Under the pieces are notes generated by a model. The model saw only the letters and a list, made by a program, of their open reading frames with translations. It was not told the DNA's origin and did no database searches. A stretch of 5,678 bases of DNA. Source: Bryobacterales bacterium. Lineage in GTDB: Bacteria > Acidobacteriota > Terriglobia > Bryobacterales > Bryobacteraceae. Position numbers and translations under genes: made by a program. The stretch is taken from assembly GCA_003139735.1 (NCBI GenBank), contig PLGA01000149.1:3029-8706 (forward strand). Reading direction: 5' to 3'. Below, piece by piece: positions 1-5,678 of this stretch (positions are counted from its first letter, which is position 1; each line of letters starts with the position of its first letter).

Positions 1-22
1 GGCTTATCTTAACGCCTATGGC

Positions 23-40
23 GCGGACGGAGGCGTCCGC
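23..40. other. GC-rich stem-loop in the upstream region
   Basis: GCGGACG (23-29) pairs perfectly with CGTCCGC (34-40) around a 4-base loop GAGG. No T-run follows on either strand, so it is not a typical intrinsic terminator. It may end a transcript that starts left of the window or be a small dispersed palindrome. Positions 1-197 otherwise show no convincing gene. Confidence 0.4.
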
Positions 41-72
41 CCCACTTTGGGCCGGTCGTGTATTGCCGCCCT

Positions 73-103
73 TTGACAGGGGATTCTCACTTATGGGTAT
101 AGC
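73..103 (+). promoter_or_regulatory. Possible sigma-70 promoter of the esterase/glycosidase operon
   Basis: A perfect TTGACA -35 hexamer (73-78) is followed, after a 19-base gap, by TATAGC (98-103, 4 of 6 matches to TATAAT). The gap is longer than the preferred 17, so strength is doubtful. Transcription from about 110 would leave an 88-base leader before the ATG at 198. Confidence 0.35.
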
Positions 104-154
104 GGCTTCGGAATCTGATACTCTGAGCTTGCAGAACTTTCTGGAGACGGGGAC

Positions 155-171
155 GCGGCGTGCACCGCCGC
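155..171 (+). other. Leader hairpin before the esterase start
   Basis: GCGGCG (155-160) pairs with CGCCGC (166-171) around the loop TGCAC. The 6-bp all-GC stem ends 17 bases before the GGAGG ribosome binding site, within the likely 5' leader. It leaves the binding site free, so any effect on translation or mRNA stability is speculative. Confidence 0.3.
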
Positions 172-188
172 CAGCCGCCTCCCGATAT

Positions 189-193
189 GGAGG
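189..193 (+). promoter_or_regulatory. Ribosome binding site fixing the esterase start
   Basis: GGAGG lies 4 bases before the ATG at 198. Together with the signal peptide that begins there, it selects this start over the in-frame ATGs at 18 and 93. The spacing is slightly short. Confidence 0.65.
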
Positions 194-197
194 TTTC

Positions 198-1412
198 ATG
201 AGATTTCCGTTGATCCTGGCCGCGCTCGGCTGCGCGGCGTGCTGGGGGCAGGCGCCGACCGGCTGCAAACCCAACCCGTTGAATATTCCGGAGGCCAAGT
301 ATCCTTGCATCTTTCCCGACGGCCGCGCGATGTTTCGCGTGAATGCGTCGAACGCGCAGACGGTGCGGGTTTCTCTGGGAGGATTGAATCTGACGAAGGG
401 CCCGGATAACATCTGGAGCGGCGCCACGGCGCAGCCGCTGGTGGAGGGCTTCCATTACTACAATCTTGCGATCGATGGCGCCAGCGTCGCGGACCCATCG
501 ACGCACACCTATTTCGGTTCCGGTTGGCAGAACAGCGGAATTGAAATCCCGGCGCCGGACCAGGAGTTTTACCAGCCGAAAGACGTTCCGCGCGGCCGCG
601 TGAGCGAGCAATGGTATTTCTCGACGGTCACGCAGAAGTGGCGCCGTTGCTTCGTCTACACGCCGCCGGGCTATGACGGGGGGAAGGCGAAGTACCCGGT
701 GCTGTACCTGCTGCACGGGTGGGGCGAAGACGAGACCGGCTGGTACACGCAGGGCCATGTGGATTACATCATGGACAACCTGATCGCGGAAAAGAAGGCG
801 AAGCCGATGATCGTCGTGATGGACAACCTGAACGCGGTCAAGCCCGGTGAGAGCGCGACGACGTTCGCGGCGCGCGGGTTGGTTCCGGACGCGAGCGACC
901 ACCCGGCCCCGCCACCCGCGGCAAGGGGCGGAGCGGGCGGCCCTGGACGCGGCGCGGCTGGCGCGGGCGCGCCTGGAGCGGGCGGACGAGGAATGATGGG
1001 CAACTCGGCCTTTAGCGACATGATGCTCACGGACTTGATCCCTATGATCGAGAAGACCTACCGCGCGCTTCCCGGACGCGAGAACCGTGCGATGGCCGGA
1101 CTCTCCATGGGCGGGATGCAGACCCATACGACCACCATGGCCCACCTCGATAAGTTCGCCTACATCGGCCTGCTGAGCGGTGGCAGCATCGCCATGTCGG
1201 AGATCAAGGACCCGGTCGAGTTTAAGAAGCAGGTCAAGCTGGCGTTCTTCAGCAACGGAAGCGTCGAGAACGGCGCCGCCAGCAAAGCGAACGCGGAGGA
1301 CCTGAAGAAAGCCGGCATCCATGCCGTGTTTTATGAATCCCCGCGGACCGCTCACGAGTGGCTGACCTGGCGGCGGAGCCTGCACGAGTTCGCGCCGCTG
1401 CTGTTCAAGTAA
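198..1412 (+). CDS. Secreted esterase, E-set N-domain plus CE1-like alpha/beta hydrolase
   Basis: A 404-residue exported serine esterase of the enterochelin-esterase/feruloyl-esterase (esterase D-like) superfamily. Residues 1-19 form a short signal peptide (one Arg, then a hydrophobic run ending WGQA). Cysteines at 12 and 15 leave a lipoprotein possible, but neither sits in a good lipobox. Residues about 35-110 resemble the immunoglobulin-like E-set domain that precedes these esterases (FPDG, FRV, GFHYYNL). The hydrolase follows: LLHGWGEDETGWY (171-183) is the oxyanion strand region, GLSMGG (301-306) holds nucleophile Ser303, and AHEWLTWRRSLHEFAP (385-400) holds catalytic His386. The acid is probably Glu357 in GSVEN, where relatives have Asp or Glu. 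Residues about 236-266 are a Gly/Ala/Pro/Arg-rich insert. The ATG at 198 is chosen because GGAGG (189-193) lies 4 bases before it and the signal peptide starts there; the same frame is open back to 18 but that stretch is not protein-like. Likely substrates are acylated or feruloylated polysaccharides (inference). Confidence 0.9.
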   Translation: MRFPLILAALGCAACWGQAPTGCKPNPLNIPEAKYPCIFPDGRAMFRVNASNAQTVRVSLGGLNLTKGPDNIWSGATAQPLVEGFHYYNLAIDGASVADPSTHTYFGSGWQNSGIEIPAPDQEFYQPKDVPRGRVSEQWYFSTVTQKWRRCFVYTPPGYDGGKAKYPVLYLLHGWGEDETGWYTQGHVDYIMDNLIAEKKAKPMIVVMDNLNAVKPGESATTFAARGLVPDASDHPAPPPAARGGAGGPGRGAAGAGAPGAGGRGMMGNSAFSDMMLTDLIPMIEKTYRALPGRENRAMAGLSMGGMQTHTTTMAHLDKFAYIGLLSGGSIAMSEIKDPVEFKKQVKLAFFSNGSVENGAASKANAEDLKKAGIHAVFYESPRTAHEWLTWRRSLHEFAPLLFK

Positions 1413-1433
1413 CGTCGTCTCCAGAGGGACGAA

Positions 1434-3584
1434 ATGGAGAGGCGAACATTCAATAAACTGGCTGGGGCGGCTGCGATGGCCGCCATCGCGGCGAGCGGCG
1501 ATCTCCGGGCTCAGTCATCCGCGGAAGTCGTCCTCGAAGACAAAGAACTGCTGGTCGCTTTTGACAAGAGGTCCGGCGCGCTGACGCGCATGATAAGGAA
1601 GTCGACCGGCTGGGTGGTCGAGCGCCGCCCCGAACTGGGGGTTTCCTTCCGTCTTCTTGCGCCTCTGGACCGCCAGCGCGCCAACTTTGTGCTCGGTCAA
1701 AAACAGACTGCCGCCAGAGTGGAGAAGGTGTCTCCCAGCGAAGTTCAGATCGTCTGGAAGGATCCGGTCGGCGAGCATGGCGGCGTCGTTCCGCTCATGC
1801 TCACCGCCACGGCTACGCTCGTCGATGGCGTACTTACCTTCAACGCCACCCTCGACAACAACTCTTCCCTCACTATCGAGACTGTCGATTACCCGTACTT
1901 CGGCGATTTCACTTCACCCGGGCCGGAAACCCCGATGTACACCGAACGTCTTTGGGTGGGCGCGTTGAATGCCGAACAGATTTATCCTCACTTCAACAAC
2001 GGGAAGGGCTATTGGGGGGTCCTCTACCCCACCCAGACGATCGAGTCCAACGTTAGCCAATTCTGCCTCATCCGCACGGCCGATCAGGGATTCTACGCCG
2101 GCATGCACGACACCGCCATCCGGTACTTGCTTCACTTCACTTTCGAACAGCGCCCCGGCGTAGAGGATTGGGTTAGTAACACCGTTCCGCGGCGCGACGA
2201 GATTTCCGGCCTGCCTGTGCATCTCGAGTTTCGCGCCTGCCACTTCCTCTTCGCTCATCCCGGATCGCAGACGCAACTTGCCCCAATCGTTCTGCATCCG
2301 TATGACGGCGATTGGCATAGCGGCCTGGATGTTTACAAACAGTGGCGCGCCACATGGTTCGGCGCGCCCAAGACTCCTGCCTGGGCTCTCGACGTCCACT
2401 CCTGGCTGCAACTTCAGATCGACGGGGCCGAGCAGGACTACCGCGTTTCCTATCGAGACATCGTGAAGTATGGCGAGGAGTGCGCGGAGAATGGCGTCTC
2501 AGCCATTCAACTGGTCGGGTGGAATCGCGGCGGCCAGGACGGCGGCGATCCGTCGCTCGACACCGACCCTGCCTTGGGCACATGGCAGGAACTGTTCGAC
2601 GCCATCGCGAAGATCCAGGCCATGGGCGTCAGGATGATTCTATTCGGCAAACCCATTTTTGCCGATATGTCCACCGACTATTACAAGCAGGAACTGCACA
2701 AGTACGAAGCGGTCGACATGTGGGGCAATCAATACGAGTCGAACGGCTATAGCTACACCACTCCCACGCAACTCGCGGCGATTAACAACCGCCGCCGCGC
2801 CATCATGGACGTCTGCAGCCGGGCGTATCGCGACATTGCCGCCCGGGAGTTCGAAAAGACGCTCGCACTCGGCGCGGCCGGCTGGCTCTTCGATGAAGTC
2901 ATGCAGCACAACGGCGTGCTTTACAATTTCAGCCCGGATCATGGCTACCCGCCGCCCGGTTATCTTTTCAGCGGCGACATCCCTTTGGCGAGGCAGTTTC
3001 GCGCCGCCGCGGACAAGGTGAACCCGGAATTCCTTTTCTCCGGCGAGGGTCCGGGCGATTGGCTCATGCCGTACTATACGCTCGGGTATTACCGCATTGG
3101 TTCCGACACCCGTCACGCGCTGCGCTATATCGACCCGCAAGCTCCGCTCATGGCCGCCGTGCGAGGCTTCGACGCGCGCAATGAAATCAATCTCATCCTC
3201 GCTTATCGCTATATCATCAGTTACGAACCTTTTAACTTCAAGGGCCGCGTCACGGATTTTCCTCTTACCCTGGCGTACGGAAAACGGGTCGATGCACTGC
3301 GGCGGAGGTATCGCGAATATCTTTGGGATGCCGATTTTCGCGATACTCTGGGAGCCACCGTGACAGTGGACGGAAACCATCGCCACACGGTCTTTGTAAC
3401 AAGAAGCGGAAAACGCGCGGTTGTAGTGGTGAATCTCGAACAGGACAAGGCAATCTCGGCGAAGGTTGCGTTGCCGGATGGGCTCCGTCTGGCGATTGTC
3501 ACTCCGGAGAGGCCGGATACCGAGCCGGCTGCCGGTCCGGTAAACATTCCCGCTCGGTCCGCGGCGGTGGTTCTGGAGCTATGA
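1434..3584 (+). CDS. Tat-exported glycoside hydrolase-like protein, DUF6259 type
   Basis: A 716-residue protein that starts with a twin-arginine-type signal (RRTFNK at 3-8, then an Ala-rich core to about residue 27), so it is probably exported folded. Residues about 30-310 are a beta-rich N-terminal region like the super-sandwich domains before GH36/GH-D-like barrels. Residues about 315-600 look like a TIM barrel: HSWLQLQ (322-328), AIQLVGWNRGG (357-367), RMILFGKP (400-407), GWLFDEV (483-489), FLFSGEGPGDW (533-543). Asp487/Glu488 and Glu538/Asp542 are the best catalytic carboxylate candidates, by position at strand ends; this is inference. Residues about 640-716 form a C-terminal beta domain (VFVTRSGKRAVVVVNL). 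I recognise the family as DUF6259-like from memory of its motifs; its substrate is not established. The start is supported by GAGGG at 1424-1428, 5 bases before the ATG. It follows the esterase by 21 bases, so the two form an operon acting on a shared glycan. Confidence 0.88.
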   Translation: MERRTFNKLAGAAAMAAIAASGDLRAQSSAEVVLEDKELLVAFDKRSGALTRMIRKSTGWVVERRPELGVSFRLLAPLDRQRANFVLGQKQTAARVEKVSPSEVQIVWKDPVGEHGGVVPLMLTATATLVDGVLTFNATLDNNSSLTIETVDYPYFGDFTSPGPETPMYTERLWVGALNAEQIYPHFNNGKGYWGVLYPTQTIESNVSQFCLIRTADQGFYAGMHDTAIRYLLHFTFEQRPGVEDWVSNTVPRRDEISGLPVHLEFRACHFLFAHPGSQTQLAPIVLHPYDGDWHSGLDVYKQWRATWFGAPKTPAWALDVHSWLQLQIDGAEQDYRVSYRDIVKYGEECAENGVSAIQLVGWNRGGQDGGDPSLDTDPALGTWQELFDAIAKIQAMGVRMILFGKPIFADMSTDYYKQELHKYEAVDMWGNQYESNGYSYTTPTQLAAINNRRRAIMDVCSRAYRDIAAREFEKTLALGAAGWLFDEVMQHNGVLYNFSPDHGYPPPGYLFSGDIPLARQFRAAADKVNPEFLFSGEGPGDWLMPYYTLGYYRIGSDTRHALRYIDPQAPLMAAVRGFDARNEINLILAYRYIISYEPFNFKGRVTDFPLTLAYGKRVDALRRRYREYLWDADFRDTLGATVTVDGNHRHTVFVTRSGKRAVVVVNLEQDKAISAKVALPDGLRLAIVTPERPDTEPAAGPVNIPARSAAVVLEL

Positions 3585-3592
3585 CGCGGCGC

Positions 3593-3632
3593 GGCGGCAG
3601 CGTGTGTTTGTCCATCATGGGGGGATGCCGCC
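3593..3632. terminator. Weak bidirectional terminator candidate between convergent genes
   Basis: The 47-base gap between the convergent stops holds GGCGGCA (3593-3599) and TGCCGCC (3626-3632), a perfect 7-bp inverted repeat with a 26-base loop. The right arm touches the stop codon of the metallo-hydrolase gene. There is no T-tract on either side and the loop is long, so intrinsic termination is only possible; the position is the main argument. Confidence 0.25.
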
Positions 3633-4606
3633 TATGGAAGAGTCACGGATTGGCCGTTGTCCAGTACGAGGAACGAATCGTCGTGAGCGCTCGCCATGAG
3701 GATTCGCTTCGGCGTGTCGATGCCTTCGTCCGTGAGTTGGAACGTGCCGTGGTGGATCGCGATGCTGGTCCTGGCGCCGAGGACCTCATGGGCTCTGATG
3801 GCTTCGCCGGGAGCCATGTGGATCGGCGACATGAACCAGCGCGGCTCATAGGCTCCAATCGGCAGTAGCGCCAGACGCGGCGGCCCAAACCGCTCGCGAA
3901 TACTGGCGAAATGCTCTCCAAAACCCGTGTCTCCGGCAAAATAGATGCTGCCGCCTTCCGCTACGATCACATATCCGCACCACAGAGTCGCATTGCGATC
4001 GAAGGCTCCGCGGGCTGAAAAGTGCACTGCTGGGACGGCATGAACGATGCCTCCGGCGATTGGCGCCGATTCGCCCCAATCCAGTTCTTGCACGGGGCCT
4101 ATATTCCGGGATTGGAGCAAGCGGCCCACTCCGGCCGGCGCGATGAATTGGGACTGTCCGCGGTCTGTCAGGCGTCGCAGGGTGGCAAGATCCAGATGGT
4201 CGTAGTGGTTATGGCTCAGAAGTACGGTGTCGATCCGGGGCAAATCCTCCCACCGCACGCCTGGCTTCCGGTGGCGGCGCGGGCCCACTGCGGTGAGCGG
4301 ACTGGCACGCTCCGACCAGATCGGATCGGTCAGAATGTGGGAGCCGCTCTGCTGCAGCAGCACGGTGGAATGGTTGATCGGCGTAACCCGGAGTTGGCTT
4401 CCTTCAACGCGGAGCGGCGGTTTCGATTGCTCTACGTCCGAAACGAAGCGGGGAGACGCCTCCGGCCGGCTAGTCAGCTTCCATCGCAAGACGTCGAGAA
4501 AGCCACGCGGTGAAGAGGCGTTGGGATTGAAGAAGCGCTTGCCGTCAAAGTGCCTCGGAAATGGCGGTGCGCTGGAGCCGGGCTGCACGAATCTCCATTT
4601 ACTCAC
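3632..4606 (-). CDS. MBL-fold metallo-hydrolase, NAPE-PLD/UlaG-like
   Basis: A 324-residue zinc-dependent hydrolase of the metallo-beta-lactamase superfamily, in the branch holding N-acyl-phosphatidylethanolamine phospholipase D and UlaG-like proteins. Early motif HFDGKRFFNP (19-28) is characteristic of that branch. Metal ligands are visible: HNHYDH (132-137, HxHxDH), His195 in AVHFS, bridging Asp226 in GDTGF, and His285 in IHHGTF, matching the HWGTF histidine of NAPE-PLD. INHST (77-81) and LTDPIWSERASP (92-103) are further family features. No signal peptide or membrane helix is seen, so it is probably cytoplasmic. I chose the GTG at 4606 over the upstream ATG at 4714: it overlaps the last 8 bases of the preceding gene and gives a natural N-terminus (MSKWRFVQPG), whereas the extra 36 residues of the longer form lie wholly inside the upstream gene. 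A possible SD, AAGGAA, lies 13 bases upstream, rather far, which suggests translational coupling. The substrate (phospholipid, lactone or other phosphodiester) is unknown. Confidence 0.9.
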   Translation of the reverse strand: MSKWRFVQPGSSAPPFPRHFDGKRFFNPNASSPRGFLDVLRWKLTSRPEASPRFVSDVEQSKPPLRVEGSQLRVTPINHSTVLLQQSGSHILTDPIWSERASPLTAVGPRRHRKPGVRWEDLPRIDTVLLSHNHYDHLDLATLRRLTDRGQSQFIAPAGVGRLLQSRNIGPVQELDWGESAPIAGGIVHAVPAVHFSARGAFDRNATLWCGYVIVAEGGSIYFAGDTGFGEHFASIRERFGPPRLALLPIGAYEPRWFMSPIHMAPGEAIRAHEVLGARTSIAIHHGTFQLTDEGIDTPKRILMASAHDDSFLVLDNGQSVTLP

Positions 4607-5030
4607 AATAAGACGCCCGTTCCTTCGCCTCGTCTGCGTCCCGATAGACCTCTTCCCGAATAATTCGTTCCGTGGCTTCGTTGAGGTAGGAGTGCAGGGC
4701 CGCCTGCAGTTCAAGGTATTCCGGCCAAAGCGTATTGTTGAAAAAGGACCGCGGCGCGCGCACCATCACGGTGGTGTAACGCTGGCCCTTATAGCGATAC
4801 GGTTCGAGCCCGTATCTCCGGCAAAGCGCCGAAAAGAGGCGTCTCTGCCATTGATCCGCCATGGAAATCTTCGTCTCGGGCAAAGGTTGCGTTTGGACCG
4901 CGGCGTTGAGCGCCTCCCGGATCCGCCCTATCGCGGCCGCCGCGGCCTGGCGTTCGCCCGCGGTCGCGGCGCCCTCGAATAATGCGGTAATCTTGCGCAG
5001 CTTTTCGCGGAGCTGTTGTTCGTTTGTCAT
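4599..5030 (-). CDS. DUF2786-like domain protein of unknown function
   Basis: A 143-residue cytoplasmic protein. Residues about 5-43 (QLREKLRKITALFEG, then AGERQAAAAAIGRIREAL) form two amphipathic helices that match the pattern of the DUF2786 domain (charged I/L-x-K-I-x-K-L-x-A-L followed by a gap and an Ala-rich E-x-x-A-A-x-x-x-I helix). A basic middle follows (WQRRLFSALCRRYGLEPYRY, 61-80), then a strand-like RYTTVMVRAP (84-93) and a helical C-terminus rich in Glu (LWPEYLELQAALHSYLNEAT, 101-120). No catalytic motif, signal or membrane segment is seen. The ATG at 5030 is preferred because the conserved domain begins there; it has no clear Shine-Dalgarno. The same frame extends to an ATG at 5117, but that ATG sits almost on the predicted transcription start of the minus-strand promoter. 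It is the first gene of a coupled pair with the MBL-fold hydrolase. The family name is from pattern memory; the function is unknown. Confidence 0.8.
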   Translation of the reverse strand: MTNEQQLREKLRKITALFEGAATAGERQAAAAAIGRIREALNAAVQTQPLPETKISMADQWQRRLFSALCRRYGLEPYRYKGQRYTTVMVRAPRSFFNNTLWPEYLELQAALHSYLNEATERIIREEVYRDADEAKERASYCE

Positions 5031-5124
5031 CTGTTCAACGATGTAGGATAGCGAACAGCGCCGGCCTCGCGGGATCGCCTCCACCTGACGTGTCCACGAG
5101 CGCCGCGGCAAAGCCATCGTTTCA

Positions 5125-5153
5125 GTTGTAAAGACCCGCGTATCGGTTTACAA
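5125..5153 (-). promoter_or_regulatory. Sigma-70-like promoter of the DUF2786/MBL-fold pair
   Basis: Read on the minus strand: TTGTAA (5153-5148), a 17-base spacer, TACAAC (5130-5125, 4 of 6 to TATAAT). Predicted start is near 5118, giving an 88-base leader to the ATG at 5030. It occupies the same bases as the plus-strand promoter, so RNA polymerase could not bind both at once. Confidence 0.5.
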
Positions 5154-5154
5154 T
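5126..5154 (+). promoter_or_regulatory. Sigma-70-like promoter of the small membrane protein gene
   Basis: TTGTAA (5126-5131, 4 of 6 to TTGACA), an exact 17-base spacer, then TACAAT (5149-5154, 5 of 6 to TATAAT). The transcript would start near 5161 and have a leader of about 77 bases. The AT-rich hexamers stand out in GC-rich surroundings. The two elements form the arms of an inverted repeat that is also readable as a promoter on the other strand. Confidence 0.6.
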
Positions 5155-5172
5155 TGGGCCTGCCAGGCGTTC

Positions 5173-5221
5173 TGTCGTGCGGGGTTGCCGCACGGCGCGC
5201 CGGCGCCGGTTCGTGAACCGG
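5173..5221 (+). promoter_or_regulatory. Structured leader with consecutive dyads before the small membrane protein
   Basis: Three types of symmetry abut within 49 bases. First, CGTGCGG (5176-5182) pairs with CCGCACG (5188-5194) around a 5-base loop, and the stem can be extended to 5173/5197 with G-T wobbles. Second come the palindromes GGCGCGCC (5194-5201) and CCGGCGCCGG (5200-5209). Third, CCGGTTC (5206-5212) and GAACCGG (5215-5221) face each other across GT, a 14-of-16 palindrome that fits a dimeric repressor operator or, as RNA, a 6-bp stem with a CGTG loop. The ribosome binding site starts 2 bases later. It could be an operator, an RNA control element, or both. Confidence 0.45.
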
Positions 5222-5237
5222 GAAAGGAACGCCACAC

Positions 5238-5525
5238 ATGAACCTGAAAGCTTTTGCGATCGCCGGGGGAATCTTATCGGGATTCCTGGCCTTCGCTTTC
5301 ACTGTTCTGGAGACTGCACGCGGCGCCGGGCACACCCTAGGCAAGCTTGTGATCGTGTGCCCCGGCTACTCCGTCACGTATCTCGGAAGCGTCGTCGGCC
5401 TGATTTATGGGCTGGTCAGCGGAGCGATCCTCGCGGCGGCCTTCTGCTGGCTCTACAACAAGGCTGGCGGCGGCGCGTGCGCCCCTGCCCGGTCTCCCAA
5501 CGAGATTCCCCGGGAGCGAAGCTGA
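5238..5525 (+). CDS. Small two-helix membrane protein, holin-like family
   Basis: A 95-residue protein with two hydrophobic segments. Segment one is about residues 5-24 (AFAIAGGILSGFLAFAFTVL) and segment two about 48-72 (LGSVVGLIYGLVSGAILAAAFCWLY). The linker carries PGYSVT (42-47), and the second helix ends WLYNK (71-75). The arrangement of a GYS-x(3-5)-GS-x-x-GL-x-x-G core with a terminal WLYN resembles chromosomal small membrane proteins often labelled 'bacteriophage holin'; nothing phage-like surrounds this copy, so lysis is not implied. The C-terminal 20 residues are polar and Pro/Arg-rich and probably cytoplasmic. Start choice: AAAGGAA at 5223-5229 precedes the ATG by 8 bases. It has its own predicted promoter and a highly structured leader, and it is transcribed away from the DUF2786-like gene. 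The role is unknown. Confidence 0.75.
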   Translation: MNLKAFAIAGGILSGFLAFAFTVLETARGAGHTLGKLVIVCPGYSVTYLGSVVGLIYGLVSGAILAAAFCWLYNKAGGGACAPARSPNEIPRERS

Positions 5526-5636
5526 GGGGACGGCAGAGATTTGTGACGAGTTGTTCGGCGTGACGGGCTTTCTTCGGCGCTATTTGACGTTCGCGTTCGC
5601 ACGGCGTCGCCTCCCACGCAAGCTAGTCTAGTGCGG

Positions 5637-5657
5637 TGTCCAGGAAATAACTGGACA
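5637..5657. repeat. Short perfect inverted repeat near the window end
   Basis: TGTCCAG (5637-5643) and CTGGACA (5651-5657) form a perfect 7-bp stem around the 7-base A-rich loop GAAATAA. No T-run follows. It may be a weak terminator-like hairpin, a dispersed palindrome, or the edge of a mobile element that continues outside. The rest of 5526-5678 shows no gene; CTAG occurs twice at 5623-5631 just before it. Confidence 0.4.
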
Positions 5658-5678
5658 GGACCGTTCCACGGCTTTGGT

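Noticed and set aside
18..197. A 60-residue N-terminal extension of the esterase
   Set aside because: It would bury the signal peptide internally, has no ribosome binding site, and includes the region of the predicted promoter.
901..1000. The Gly/Ala-rich tract as a tandem DNA repeat
   Set aside because: No regular repeat unit could be aligned at the base level; it is low complexity at the protein level only.
87..1385. A 432-residue open frame on the minus strand opposite the esterase
   Set aside because: It is Arg/Ala/His-rich without domain-like patterning, lies fully antisense to a gene with clear catalytic motifs, and is explained by third-position GC bias keeping the opposite frame open.
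2640..3386. A 248-residue open frame antisense to the glycosidase
   Set aside because: No recognisable motif or ribosome binding site; it mirrors the codon bias of the real gene.
4607..4714. A 36-residue longer N-terminus of the metallo-hydrolase
   Set aside because: It lies wholly within the upstream gene in another frame and is basic and unstructured; the GTG at 4606 gives the expected family N-terminus.
4227..4982. A 251-residue plus-strand open frame across the metallo-hydrolase and DUF2786-like genes
   Set aside because: It spans two well-supported minus-strand genes and has a basic, low-complexity composition typical of a shadow frame.
5031..5117. A 29-residue longer N-terminus of the DUF2786-like protein
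   Set aside because: The extension is Arg-rich without conserved pattern, has no Shine-Dalgarno, and its ATG falls at the predicted transcription start. Not fully excluded as a leaderless start.
5507..5530. TCCCC/GGGGA inverted repeat at the end of the small membrane protein gene as a terminator
   Set aside because: Only a 5-bp stem with a 14-base loop and no T-run; the left arm is within the coding region.

Overview
The window is high-GC bacterial chromosome with five supportable genes and short intergenic gaps. An Acidobacteriota host of the Solibacter/Bryobacter type seems most likely. The reasons are the pairing of a secreted E-set/CE1-like esterase carrying a Gly/Ala-rich insert with a Tat-exported DUF6259-like glycosidase, a small holin-like membrane protein family, and overall codon use. 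This is an inference from gene style; no marker gene is present.

Layout. Positions 1-197 are an upstream leader with a GC-rich stem-loop and a possible sigma-70 promoter. Positions 198-1412 (+) encode a secreted alpha/beta-hydrolase esterase. Positions 1434-3584 (+) encode a large exported glycoside-hydrolase-like protein, 21 bases downstream and almost certainly co-transcribed. This operon converges on a minus-strand pair: a DUF2786-like protein (5030-4599) whose stop overlaps by 8 bases the GTG start of a zinc metallo-hydrolase of the NAPE-PLD/UlaG-like beta-lactamase-fold group (4606-3632). To the right, 5238-5525 (+) encodes a 95-residue protein with two membrane segments. The last 153 bases contain no gene but carry a short perfect inverted repeat at the very end.

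How the parts work together. The first two genes look like an extracytoplasmic carbohydrate-degrading pair: the esterase would remove acyl or aromatic esters and the TIM-barrel-like enzyme would attack the glycan; the substrate cannot be read from sequence. The minus-strand pair appears translationally coupled, but no shared function is established. The most unusual non-coding feature is the 207-base divergent spacer at 5031-5237. There, one 7-base inverted repeat supplies sigma-70-like -35 and -10 elements on both strands with identical 17-base spacing. It is followed by a run of dyad symmetries that fill the leader of the small membrane protein gene up to its Shine-Dalgarno sequence.

I found no tRNA, rRNA, CRISPR array, complete insertion sequence or recognisable defence system.
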